A DNA stretch of 64,000 nucleotides from Tepidanaerobacter acetatoxydans_A (GTDB lineage: Bacteria; Bacillota; Thermosediminibacteria; Thermosediminibacterales; Tepidanaerobacteraceae), in NCBI GenBank assembly GCA_022840405.1, contig JALHJR010000005.1:1-64000 (forward strand), written 5' to 3'. Shown one piece after another: positions 53,425 to 61,739 of this stretch. The notes beneath the pieces were generated by a model. That model was not told where the DNA came from, ran no database searches, and saw only the letters and a list, made by a program, of their open reading frames with translations. Position 1 is the first letter of the stretch; every line of letters starts with the position of its first letter. Made by a program: the position numbers and the translations under genes.

Positions 53425-53490
53425 CGAACATCTTACTCTACGGTCGATAGGGGGCAGGATATGAAAAGTATATTCTATAGTTTTTTATAA

Positions 53491-53525
53491 CCTCTTGACT
53501 ACTTGTCGAGAGGATTAATTTTTTT
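53491..53525 (+). terminator. Terminator of the cobalamin riboswitch
   Basis: CCTCTTGAC (53491-53499) pairs with GTCGAGAGG (53505-53513), nine pairs with one G-U, followed by ATTAATTTTTTT. The nrdD ribosome-binding site lies immediately after it. Confidence 0.88.
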
Positions 53526-53539
53526 GTGGAGGAATATCT

Positions 53540-55375
53540 ATGATTACTCAAAGAATAAAATGCGATGAAGATAGTGCGCTTATTAAAACTACAGTTGAGA
53601 TGTTTTCAAATTATCTGGACAATCGGGACTGGCATGTAGAGGAAAATGCCAATACAGGGAAAAGCGTCAATGGCCTTAATAATTATGTGCGAGAAGTGTT
53701 TACGAAAAAGTACTGGCTCTATGAAGTATACCCTCCAGATGTGAGATTTGCTCATGAATCCGGTGACATACACCTTCATGACCTGGGGTTTTTCGGCCCT
53801 TACTGTGCAGGCTGGGATTTAAGGCAACTTTTAATGGAAGGCTTTGGAGGTGTTAAGGGAAAAGTTGAAAGTCGGCCGGCAAGGCATCTTCGCTCATTTC
53901 TCGGCCAGATTGTAAATTCAACCTTTACAACTCAAGGTGAAGCGGCAGGAGCTCAAGCATGGTCCAGCTTTGATACATATTGCGCTCCCTTTATTCGATA
54001 CGACGGCCTTTCATATGCCCAAGTCAAACAATGCCTTCAAGAATTTGTATTCAATTTAAATGTTCCCACGCGAGTCGGCTTTCAATGTCCCTTTTCAAAT
54101 CTTACCTTTGATATCAAAGTGCCGAGAGGCCTAAGGAATCATCCGGTTATTATCGGCGGACAGGCTATGAGGCAGGTTTATGGTGATTTTCAAGAAGAAA
54201 TGGATATATTCAACAGGGCCTTCTGCGAAGTTATGCTAGAGGGTGATGCAAGGAGCAGAGTATTCACCTTTCCCATCCCCACAATCAACATTACACGGGA
54301 TTTTGACTGGAGAAACCCGGTAGTTGACGATTTTATGAAAATTACTTGCAAATATGGCATACCTTATTTTGCAAATTTCATAAATTCGGACCTTTCACCG
54401 GAAGATGCCATATCTATGTGCTGCAGACTGCGGCTTGATACTTCGGAAATAAGAAAAAGAGGCGGTGGCCTTTTTGGCAGCAACCCCATGACCGGTTCCA
54501 TTGGTGTTGTTACGATAAATCTGCCTAGAATAGGTTATCTTTCCCGAACAAAAGACGAATTTTTTAAGCGATTGGAACAGATGGCGGAACTAGCTAAAAT
54601 TTCCCTGGAAATAAAGCGAAAGGTCATCGAACAGCAATCTGAGGCAGATTTATATCCCTATTCGACATATTATCTGCGTCATATCAAAGAGAGGACTGGC
54701 GAGTACTGGTACAATCATTTTAGCACTATCGGAATCATCGGGATGAACGAAGCACTGGAAAATTTTGTAGGTGCTGGGATAGCTGCCAAGGGAGGGCTCC
54801 AGTTTGCATTAGATGTTATGCACTTTTTACGGGAAAAGCTCGTTGATTTTCAAAAAGAAACCGGTCATTTTTACAACCTTGAGGCTACACCGGCCGAAGG
54901 AGCTTCTTACCGTTTGGCGATGCTGGATGCAAAAAAATATCCGTTTATTACAACAGCAGGCAAGGATGTTCCTTATTATACAAATTCAACTCAGCTCCCG
55001 GCAGATTACACAGATGATATTTTTGAAGTTATGGAGCTGCAGGATGAACTGCAAGCCTTATACACCGGAGGCACCGTTTGCCATGTTTACTTAGGCGAGT
55101 GTATAGAAGACATATCATTATGTAAAAACATTATACGCAAGATTTTCACCCATTATAAAATACCTTATATATCCATAACTCCCACCTTCAGCATTTGTCC
55201 TGACCATGGATATCTTCGAGGGGAACAAACTATATGCCCTAAGTGCGGCAAGGAAACTGAGGTATGGACGAGAGTTACCGGATATCTAAGACCTGTAAAG
55301 AACTTTAATAAAGGTAAGCAGGAAGAGTATGCTAATCGCAAGATGTTTAAACTTGAGGAATATCAATTATGCTGA
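53540..55375 (+). CDS. nrdD: Anaerobic (class III) ribonucleoside-triphosphate reductase
   Basis: The 611-residue glycyl-radical enzyme makes deoxynucleotides without oxygen. Visible marks are DIHLHDLGFFGPYCAGWDL near the N-terminus, the C-terminal zinc-site cysteines (ICPDHG, ICPKCGKE), and the radical glycine in RVTGYLRPV (about residue 580). No N-terminal ATP-cone allosteric domain is evident, and the protein is shorter than cone-bearing NrdD (about 700), so overall activity control may be missing. GGAGG precedes ATG 53540. It overlaps nrdG by seven bases and is controlled by the B12 riboswitch. Confidence 0.95.
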   Translation: MITQRIKCDEDSALIKTTVEMFSNYLDNRDWHVEENANTGKSVNGLNNYVREVFTKKYWLYEVYPPDVRFAHESGDIHLHDLGFFGPYCAGWDLRQLLMEGFGGVKGKVESRPARHLRSFLGQIVNSTFTTQGEAAGAQAWSSFDTYCAPFIRYDGLSYAQVKQCLQEFVFNLNVPTRVGFQCPFSNLTFDIKVPRGLRNHPVIIGGQAMRQVYGDFQEEMDIFNRAFCEVMLEGDARSRVFTFPIPTINITRDFDWRNPVVDDFMKITCKYGIPYFANFINSDLSPEDAISMCCRLRLDTSEIRKRGGGLFGSNPMTGSIGVVTINLPRIGYLSRTKDEFFKRLEQMAELAKISLEIKRKVIEQQSEADLYPYSTYYLRHIKERTGEYWYNHFSTIGIIGMNEALENFVGAGIAAKGGLQFALDVMHFLREKLVDFQKETGHFYNLEATPAEGASYRLAMLDAKKYPFITTAGKDVPYYTNSTQLPADYTDDIFEVMELQDELQALYTGGTVCHVYLGECIEDISLCKNIIRKIFTHYKIPYISITPTFSICPDHGYLRGEQTICPKCGKETEVWTRVTGYLRPVKNFNKGKQEEYANRKMFKLEEYQLC

Positions 55376-56061
55376 TAGGCGGGCTGCATAAGTGTTCAAC
55401 AGTAGATTATCCGGGTTTGCTGGCATCTGTAGTATTTACATGCGGCTGTAATATGAACTGTATTTACTGCCACAACCGACAGCTTATTTCAAAAGACTCA
55501 GATTTCCTATATGAAGAAAATGAAATAATTGAGTTTCTTCAAAAAAGAAATGGCTTGATAGATGCGGTGGTTATAAGCGGAGGCGAGCCTACATTGCAAG
55601 AGGACCTCGTAGATTTTGCCCAAAAAATCAAAGATTTGGGTTTTAAACTTAAGCTTGATACAAATGGCACAAGTCCCGAAGTGCTCAATCAGCTTATTAA
55701 AAACAATCTTCTTGATTTTATAGCCATGGATATCAAAGCTCCACCTAAAAAATATCGAGCAATATGCAAAGGCTCAGTATCTTGCGATTCTATTTCAAAG
55801 AGCATGCAACTTATCAAACAAAGTGGCATTGATTATGAATTTAGAACTACCGCCTGGCCGACGCTTTACGAAGAAGATTATGTCCAAATTTTAGAATGGA
55901 TTTTTCGAGCTAAAAGTTACGTAATCCAATGTTGCAGAACAAAGGGCAATAAACCTGTGAGAACTTCTTGCTTTGAAAATGCTCAAGCTATATCGTCCTT
56001 TTCAATAAAAGCTAAACAATATGTTGAAATATTTAAAGCCAGGGGCTTTCAATTTACATAG
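55369..56061 (+). CDS. nrdG: Anaerobic ribonucleotide reductase activase (radical SAM)
   Basis: The 230-residue radical-SAM enzyme has the CX3CX2C cluster motif TCGCNMNCIYCHN (Cys27, Cys31, Cys34), the GGEPTLQ glycine-rich SAM motif (VVISGGEPTL) and LKLDTNGTSPE. It generates the glycyl radical on NrdD using S-adenosylmethionine and reduced ferredoxin/flavodoxin. The ATG lies inside the last codons of nrdD (overlap 55369-55375), implying coupled translation. It is longer than E. coli NrdG (about 154), as are many clostridial activases. Confidence 0.92.
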   Translation: MLIGGLHKCSTVDYPGLLASVVFTCGCNMNCIYCHNRQLISKDSDFLYEENEIIEFLQKRNGLIDAVVISGGEPTLQEDLVDFAQKIKDLGFKLKLDTNGTSPEVLNQLIKNNLLDFIAMDIKAPPKKYRAICKGSVSCDSISKSMQLIKQSGIDYEFRTTAWPTLYEEDYVQILEWIFRAKSYVIQCCRTKGNKPVRTSCFENAQAISSFSIKAKQYVEIFKARGFQFT

Positions 56062-56085
56062 AGAGCTCCTGGCTTTCTCATGAAT

Positions 56086-56415
56086 TTATTGGTGTTGGAT
56101 GGTGGTGATTATCTTGAAAAGGTCTGTCAAGACCGCCTTTTCCTCCTCTTGCTGAAAAGTAAAGTTTTGTAAAAATGCTGCGTAACCATCTTGATATTCG
56201 ATTCTTTGAGGCTCAATGAAGGAGTCTACTCCTGCCCCGGCAATAAAGGACCATCTTTTACCAAAACTTTTTGTAAACCATAACTTAGTATTTGGATAAA
56301 ATGCTGTTATGATTTTAGAGGATTTTTCAAGGGCGGATTTTAGGTCTTTGGCATTTAGTGCCTCTGTAAGGCAAGATACTATAATATCTTTAAATTTATC
56401 ATCAAACATATACAT
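56086..56415 (-). CDS. Small protein of unknown function overlapping the end of hydG
   Basis: The likely product is 109 residues from ATG 56415, with AGCAAGG seven bases upstream inside hydG; a TTG further up at 56433 is also possible. It overlaps the hydG 3' end by 14 bases, so it is probably co-translated with it. The sequence is soluble, with an amphipathic N-terminal helix (FKDIIVSCLTEALNAKDL) and an aromatic central part (KLWFTKSFGKRWSFIAGAG). No known motif is recognised. Coupling to hydG hints at hydrogenase maturation or iron-sulfur metabolism; this is inference only. Confidence 0.65.
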   Translation of the reverse strand: MYMFDDKFKDIIVSCLTEALNAKDLKSALEKSSKIITAFYPNTKLWFTKSFGKRWSFIAGAGVDSFIEPQRIEYQDGYAAFLQNFTFQQEEEKAVLTDLFKIITTIQHQ

Positions 56416-57814
56416 CACGTTGACCTTGCTCAATCAGCTTTAGTTTATCCTCAACATACTTTCTTCTTGCAGGGCTTTCCTTTTCAAAGGCCTCGAGCTG
56501 TTTTTGTATGGCTGCCTCGCCAACTGCACGTGTTTCTTCGGAAGCATAGTCTAAAAGATATTCTTTGAAAGTCAGCACAGCATTTGGCATGCAGTAGTTA
56601 TGAACAAAACCGGGTTTAGCAAGGGACATAAAGTGATCGCCGGTTCTGCCCGCCCTATACCCTGCTGTACAGAAGGACGGAATACACCCAAAGCTGCAAA
56701 TTTCACGGACAACTTCGTCAAGTGACCTTATATCTCCCAAATGAAACTGCTCTTTCTCGGGGATATAGCCATTTGCGGCTTCGGCATAGCCGCCGATGCC
56801 TATTCTTGAGCCGGCATCAATCTGAGAAACGCCTAGAGGTATAACCTGTCTTCTTACTTCCGGACTTTCCCTGGCAGTCAAAATCATTCCCGTATATGGA
56901 ACTGAAAGCCTGATTATGGCTACGAGTTTCTTAAAGTCATCATCAGATACTTTATATTTTGTCTGCTGAACAAATGGTGTATCCAAAGCCGGTTCAAGTC
57001 TTGGAAACGAAATAGTGTGGGGACCGATGCCGCCAAAGGTTTCTTCAAGATGAATAGCGTGGTACAGAAGGCCCATTACCTCAAACTTCCAGTCATACAG
57101 ACCAAAGAGCGCACCAATTCCTACATCATCTATTCCTGCTTCAAGTGCCCTGTCAAGTCCATAGAGCCGCCACTGATAGTCGCTCTTCATATCTCCCTTC
57201 GGATGTATCTTCGCATATGTTTCATGATGGTAAGTTTCCTGAAAGATTTGAAATGTGCCGATTCCGGCATCCTTAAGTTTTCGATAACCTTCCACATCCA
57301 TAGGGGCGGCATTGATATTTACTCTGCGAATTTCACCATTTCCCGTTTTTGTCTCATACGTTGTCTTAATGGTTTCAACTATAAAGTCGGCATCATACAT
57401 GGGATGTTCACCGTAAACAAGTATAAGCCTTTTTTGCCCACTGTTTTCAAGGGCGATAATCTCATCTCTTAGTTCATCCATTGTCAATGTTTTCCTGACG
57501 ATAGACTTGTTGTCACGTCTAAACCCGCAGTATAGGCAGTTATTGATGCAATTATTGCCGATATACAAGGGGGCAAAGAATACTATCCTGTTGCCATAAA
57601 CATCTTCCTTTATCTGCCTTGCCAGTGAGAACATCTCTTCCAGCAAATCCTCGTCCTCGATTTGCAAAAGTTTTGCCGCCTCTTCCGGCTCCAGGCGATT
57701 TTTTTCCTTGGATTTGGCAAAAATCTCCCTGATTTCCGACTTTTCTGTGTCCTTCCCCTCATCTAAGAGCCTTATAATCTTTTCATCATCAATAAAATCT
57801 TGTGTTTTGGACAT
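56402..57814 (-). CDS. hydG: [FeFe]-hydrogenase H-cluster radical SAM maturase HydG
   Basis: The 470-residue radical-SAM tyrosine lyase makes the CO and CN ligands of the H-cluster. The SAM cluster motif is CINNCLYC (about residue 93). The C-terminal auxiliary-cluster segment CSFGCIPSFCTAGYRAGRTGDHFM distinguishes HydG from ThiH. The ATG at 57814 follows AGGAGG by seven bases; the TTG immediately upstream is not needed. HydE, HydF and the hydrogenase itself are not in this window. It is transcribed away from the divergent ilv operon. Confidence 0.96.
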   Translation of the reverse strand: MSKTQDFIDDEKIIRLLDEGKDTEKSEIREIFAKSKEKNRLEPEEAAKLLQIEDEDLLEEMFSLARQIKEDVYGNRIVFFAPLYIGNNCINNCLYCGFRRDNKSIVRKTLTMDELRDEIIALENSGQKRLILVYGEHPMYDADFIVETIKTTYETKTGNGEIRRVNINAAPMDVEGYRKLKDAGIGTFQIFQETYHHETYAKIHPKGDMKSDYQWRLYGLDRALEAGIDDVGIGALFGLYDWKFEVMGLLYHAIHLEETFGGIGPHTISFPRLEPALDTPFVQQTKYKVSDDDFKKLVAIIRLSVPYTGMILTARESPEVRRQVIPLGVSQIDAGSRIGIGGYAEAANGYIPEKEQFHLGDIRSLDEVVREICSFGCIPSFCTAGYRAGRTGDHFMSLAKPGFVHNYCMPNAVLTFKEYLLDYASEETRAVGEAAIQKQLEAFEKESPARRKYVEDKLKLIEQGQRDVYV

Positions 57815-57842
57815 CAAAAAACCTCCTAATTTTAATATTTAT

Positions 57843-57881
57843 GGAGGCTAAAACACATATAATATATAGATTTTAACCTCC
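57843..57881 (-). other. Stem in the hydG leader
   Basis: On the minus strand GGAGGTTAAAA pairs with TTTTAGCCTCC, 11 pairs including one G-U that is a mismatch on the other strand. It lies about 30 bases before hydG and could modulate read-through into it. Confidence 0.4.
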
Positions 57882-57979
57882 TCAATCCCGGAACGCATCC
57901 AAGATTTTAGAATATAAGCTAATGCAACCTCAAGGTCAGTAACTACTTCCCTCTTGGTGTATTGCATTTCTTTGTACAT
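57848..57979 (-). CDS. Possible 43-residue leader peptide upstream of hydG
   Basis: An open frame beginning MYKEMQYTKREVV and ending EEVKIYILYVF lies directly ahead of hydG on the same strand. Composition is plausible for a small helical protein (LEVALAYILKSWMRSG). Against it, no clear ribosome-binding site precedes either Met codon, and the best promoter (57978-58006) would start transcription at or after the first ATG. I keep it as a low-confidence candidate. Confidence 0.25.
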   Translation of the reverse strand: MYKEMQYTKREVVTDLEVALAYILKSWMRSGIEEVKIYILYVF

Positions 57980-58006
57980 TTTATCACTATATCAAGGAAT
58001 TTACAA
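57978..58006 (-). promoter_or_regulatory. Promoter of hydG
   Basis: On the minus strand TTGTAA (58006-58001), a 17-base spacer and TAAAAT (57983-57978). An overlapping weaker alternative uses TTGATA and TATAGT with a 15-base spacer. Confidence 0.4.
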
Positions 58007-58071
58007 TATCAAAACCGTTTTCCATAAATCGACTTCTCCAGAAGAATAACTACAAAAATTAAAAATAACTC

Positions 58072-58099
58072 TTGACATAATTGAAAATCGTGATAAAAT
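58072..58099 (+). promoter_or_regulatory. Promoter of the ilv-leu operon
   Basis: A perfect TTGACA (58072-58077), a 16-base spacer and TAAAAT (58094-58099) immediately precede the T-box leader. Confidence 0.75.
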
Positions 58100-58129
58100 A
58101 CATACCAACACTTAAAAGTTTATAGGTTA

Positions 58130-58385
58130 ATTGTAATGATGGAGAGAATAATGAAGAAAGTGGCTAAAGAGAGCCGGGTAAGGTGAAAGCCGGTCCATCT
58201 ATTCATTGTGTGCTCGCTCCTGAACAGCCCGAGCGAAACAGTAGTAGTTCGGTGCCGCAATATTGCGTTAGAATGAAGTAGTTTTCTACTTCCCGAGGCC
58301 ATTACATAAGGTAAGGCGAAACAGGGTGGTACCACGAGAAAAACCCCTCGTCCCTGAGATTTTATCTCAAGATGAGGGGTTTATT
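58130..58385 (+). ncRNA. T-box leader of the ilv-leu operon, probable leucine specifier
   Basis: Stem I is recognisable: GGAG (58141) pairs with CTCC (58217-58220), AATGAA pairs with TTCATT, and the apical part is AGAGAGCCGGG...AAAGCCGGT. The 3' side of the specifier loop reads TGTGTGCTCG, in which CTC (58213-58215, Leu) just ahead of the lower helix is the best specifier. The T-box sequence AGGGTGGTACCACG is at 58323-58336. The terminator AAACCCCTC...GAGGGGTTT (58341-58382) follows. Uncharged tRNA-Leu should promote read-through. Confidence 0.93.
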
Positions 58386-58414
58386 TTATTAGTTTATGAA
58401 AGGTGGTGCAGTAA

Positions 58415-60088
58415 ATGAAAATTACCGGAGCACAAGCACTTATAAAATCATTGGAAATTGAAAAAGCAAAATACGTTTTTGGATATCCCGGCGGGGCAAT
58501 ACTTCCTGTGTATGATGCACTTAATTATTCTAAAATAAAACATATCCTTACTCGTTCAGAACAGGCTGCTGCTCATGCAGCAAGTGGTTATGCACGTGTT
58601 TCCGGCAATGTGGGAGTGTGTATGGCAACCTCGGGACCTGGAGCTACTAATCTAGTAACAGGAATAGCCACTGCTTATATGGATTCAATTCCCATTATAG
58701 CTATTACCGGTCAAGTTTCCACATCGGTAATAGGCAAGGATGTCTTTCAAGAAGTTGATATAACCGGTGCTACGGCACCTTTTACAAAACATAATTATCT
58801 AGTTAAAGATGCGAATGATATTCCAAGAATTGTTAAAGAGGCTTTTTATATCGCATCTACCGGCAGGCCCGGTCCGGTCCTGATAGACCTGCCTAAAGAT
58901 GTAGCTGAAACAAAGATTAACTTTAAATACCCAGAAAACATCTCATTAAAAGGCTACAAGCCCAATATAATAGGACATTCGCTGCAAATATCAAGAGCGG
59001 CGGAACTGATAAATAAATCTAGGTGCCCGGTTATTTGTGCAGGCGGAGGTATAAACTCTGCAAGTGCTGAAGAAGAATTAATGCAGTTAGCCGAGAAGGC
59101 ATGCATTCCGGTTGTAACTACGTTGATGGGAATAGGAGCATTTCCGGCAAACCACCCGCTCTACATGGGCATGATTGGCATGCACGGCATACCGTCAGCC
59201 AATAAAACTGTTACCGAGGCAGATTTAGTAATTGCTGCGGGTTCACGATTTGCTGATAGAACCGTAGGAAAGGTCGAGGGGTTTGCGCCAAAAGCAAAGA
59301 TAATACACATTGATATAGACCCTGCAGAGATAGGAAAGAACATCCAGGCACATATTCCTATTGTCGGTGATGTTAAGCAAATTCTTGGAGAAATAGTAAA
59401 AAAAGTGGAACATAAAGTGCCGTCTGCATGGAACGAACATGCTTCAAGCTTAAAAAAGTTAAAAGAAGAAGAAAACTTGGGCAGTCATAGCGATAAACGC
59501 TTAAATCCCATTGAGGTTATTCGGCAGCTTTCAAATAAGACTAAAGGAAAAGCAATTATTACTACTGAAGTAGGTTGCCACCAAATGTGGACTGCTCAGT
59601 ATTATGAGTTTATTAAACCTCGCACATTTATTTCATCGGGTGGGCTTGGCACCATGGGATATGGCCTGCCGGCAGCTATTGGAGCTCAAATGGCAAAGAA
59701 AGACGAAATGATTATCAATATTTGCGGTGATGGAAGCTTTCAGATGAATTTAACTGAGATGGCCACAGCTGTAGAGAATAACCTTCCGGTAAAGATTGTT
59801 CTATTTAACAACTCCGGTTTAGGTCTTGTCCGCCAACTTCAGGAATTCTATTGTGATAAGCGCTATAACCAGGTGTATTTCAGTTTTGTGCCGGATTTTA
59901 TAAAACTTGCGGAAAGCTACAACTTTAAAGCAATAAGGATACAAAAGCAAAGCGAAATTTCTGATGCGATTGATAGCTTGATTTCACATGAAGGTCCGTT
60001 TTTACTTGAATGTATTTTAGATATTAATGAAAACGTATATCCAATGGTGTTAAACGGTTCTCCTATCAATGAAATGATTGGAGGGTAA
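58415..60088 (+). CDS. ilvB: Acetolactate synthase, large (catalytic) subunit
   Basis: The 557-residue TPP enzyme condenses pyruvate into acetolactate, or pyruvate and 2-ketobutyrate into acetohydroxybutyrate, for branched-chain amino acids. The catalytic Glu is in ILTRSEQAAAHAASGYAR; further marks are CMATSGPGATNLVTGIA, the FAD-binding mid domain and the TPP motif ICGDGSFQMNLTEM. AAGGTGG lies upstream of ATG 58415. It is the first gene of the T-box-controlled operon and ends just before ilvN. Confidence 0.97.
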   Translation: MKITGAQALIKSLEIEKAKYVFGYPGGAILPVYDALNYSKIKHILTRSEQAAAHAASGYARVSGNVGVCMATSGPGATNLVTGIATAYMDSIPIIAITGQVSTSVIGKDVFQEVDITGATAPFTKHNYLVKDANDIPRIVKEAFYIASTGRPGPVLIDLPKDVAETKINFKYPENISLKGYKPNIIGHSLQISRAAELINKSRCPVICAGGGINSASAEEELMQLAEKACIPVVTTLMGIGAFPANHPLYMGMIGMHGIPSANKTVTEADLVIAAGSRFADRTVGKVEGFAPKAKIIHIDIDPAEIGKNIQAHIPIVGDVKQILGEIVKKVEHKVPSAWNEHASSLKKLKEEENLGSHSDKRLNPIEVIRQLSNKTKGKAIITTEVGCHQMWTAQYYEFIKPRTFISSGGLGTMGYGLPAAIGAQMAKKDEMIINICGDGSFQMNLTEMATAVENNLPVKIVLFNNSGLGLVRQLQEFYCDKRYNQVYFSFVPDFIKLAESYNFKAIRIQKQSEISDAIDSLISHEGPFLLECILDINENVYPMVLNGSPINEMIGG

Positions 60089-60091
60089 GAC

Positions 60092-60595
60092 ATGAAAACG
60101 ACGCTTTCAGTGCTGGTAGAAAACCAACCAGGTGTATTGTCTAGAATAGCCGGCCTTTTCAGCCGCAGAGGTTTTAATATTGACAGTTTAGCTGTTGGCA
60201 CTACAGAAAATCCTGATATCTCCAGAATGACTATAGTTGTTGAAGGAGATGAATATGTAGTAGAGCAAGTAAAAAAACAGCTAAATAAATTAGTAGATGT
60301 TATAAAAGTGAGTAAAATTATTCCGGAGGATTCGGTTACAAGAGAATTGGTTTTAATAAAAGTTGATGCAGATTCCCACATGAGGTCGGAGATAATTCAA
60401 ATAGCGGAAATCTTCAGGGCAAGCATTGTAGATGTTAGTCAAAAATCTCTTACAATAGAACTTACCGGCGATAAAGATAAAATAGCTGCATTTGAAGAAC
60501 TTTTAAGACCATTCGGTATAAAGGAATTAGTTAGGACCGGCGTTATCGCCGTAAATAGAGGTGCTAATACCATAAAAATTGAGGAGGAAGTTTAA
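60092..60595 (+). CDS. ilvN: Acetolactate synthase, small (regulatory) subunit
   Basis: This 167-residue regulatory subunit has an N-terminal ACT domain (SVLVENQPGVLSRIAGLFSRRGFNIDSLAVG) and the C-terminal ALS-SS domain (LVLIKVDAD, IVDVSQKSLTIELTGDKDKI, VRTGVIAVNRG). It activates IlvB and gives valine feedback inhibition. It starts three bases after the ilvB stop with GGAGGG in the ilvB end, so equal expression is expected. Confidence 0.95.
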   Translation: MKTTLSVLVENQPGVLSRIAGLFSRRGFNIDSLAVGTTENPDISRMTIVVEGDEYVVEQVKKQLNKLVDVIKVSKIIPEDSVTRELVLIKVDADSHMRSEIIQIAEIFRASIVDVSQKSLTIELTGDKDKIAAFEELLRPFGIKELVRTGVIAVNRGANTIKIEEEV

Positions 60596-60596
60596 A

Positions 60597-61595
60597 ATGG
60601 CAAAAATGTATTATGACAGCGATGCTGATTTACAATTATTAGAAGGGAAAACAGTTGCTATTATTGGCTATGGAAGTCAAGGGCATGGCCACGCATTGAA
60701 TTTAAAAGAAAGCGGCATCAATGTAGTTGTAGGCTTATATGAAGGCAGTAAGTCATGGAAAATTGCCGAAGAGGCCGGCCTTAAAGTAAAAACCGTAAGT
60801 GAAGCATCTGAGGAAGCCGATATCATAATGATATTAATTCCGGACCACATACAGGGCAGGGTTTACGAGCAGGAAATAAAACCACATTTGAAACCGGGTA
60901 ATGCCCTTGCATTTGCACACGGATTTGCTATTGTTTACAGTCAGGTTATACCGCCGGAATATGTTGACGTTTTTATGATTGCACCGAAAGGACCGGGCCA
61001 TCTTGTAAGAAGGACTTATGAGCAAGGCGGAGGCGTTCCGTGTCTGGTAGCAGTTGAACAAGATTACTCAGGGCGAGCCAAAGACATTGCATTGGCTTAC
61101 GCTAAAGGCATAGGAGGTACTCGTGCAGGTGTCATAGAAACAACCTTTACCGAGGAAACCCAGACCGATTTATTTGGAGAACAATGCGTCTTATGCGGCG
61201 GAGTTTCTGAACTAATCAAAGCTGGATTTGAAACTCTAGTAGAGGCAGGCTTTCAGCCGGAGATAGCATATTTCGAATGTTTACATGAAATGAAACTAAT
61301 TGTTGACCTGATATATGAAGGCGGTTTAAGCCGGATGAGATACTCAGTCAGTGATACCGCCAAATATGGAGACTTTACCGTAGGTAAACGAATCATCACT
61401 GAAGAAACCCGCAAAGAAATGAAAAAGGTGCTTGATGAAATAGTAACAGGACAATTTGCTAAAAACTGGATACTGGAAAATCAAAGCGGCAGACCGGTCT
61501 ATAGAGCCGTCCAAGCTAAAGAAGCTGAGCATCCTATTGAAAAAGTAGGAGAACAATTGAGAAGTATGATGCCATGGCTCAAAAAAGATAAGTAG
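60597..61595 (+). CDS. ilvC: Ketol-acid reductoisomerase (class I)
   Basis: The 332-residue enzyme isomerises and reduces acetolactate. The nucleotide site IIGYGSQGHGHALNLKESG and the loop GLYEGSKSWKIAEEAG, with its Ser residues, indicate NADPH preference. Metal ligands lie in ETQTDLFGEQCVLCGG and YECLHEMKLI-like FECLHEMKLIVDLIYEGG. ATG 60597 follows GAGGAGG in the ilvN end by about ten bases. Third gene of the operon. Confidence 0.97.
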   Translation: MAKMYYDSDADLQLLEGKTVAIIGYGSQGHGHALNLKESGINVVVGLYEGSKSWKIAEEAGLKVKTVSEASEEADIIMILIPDHIQGRVYEQEIKPHLKPGNALAFAHGFAIVYSQVIPPEYVDVFMIAPKGPGHLVRRTYEQGGGVPCLVAVEQDYSGRAKDIALAYAKGIGGTRAGVIETTFTEETQTDLFGEQCVLCGGVSELIKAGFETLVEAGFQPEIAYFECLHEMKLIVDLIYEGGLSRMRYSVSDTAKYGDFTVGKRIITEETRKEMKKVLDEIVTGQFAKNWILENQSGRPVYRAVQAKEAEHPIEKVGEQLRSMMPWLKKDK

Positions 61596-61635
61596 CTGCT
61601 ATACTGTTAAATATTAAATACAAGATTACTTATAA

Positions 61636-61667
61636 AGGGCAGGGCTTTCTTTAAAGTTGCCCTGCCT
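61636..61667 (+). other. Intercistronic stem between ilvC and leuA
   Basis: GGCAGGGC (61638-61645) pairs with GCCCTGCC (61659-61666). No T-run follows, so partial attenuation or message stabilisation is more likely than full termination. Confidence 0.55.
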
Positions 61668-61739
61668 ATAAAATATAACACTTTATTGAAGATGTTCAAT
61701 AAAATAAATCAGAATTATCAAAAAAAGGTGGTATAAAAA

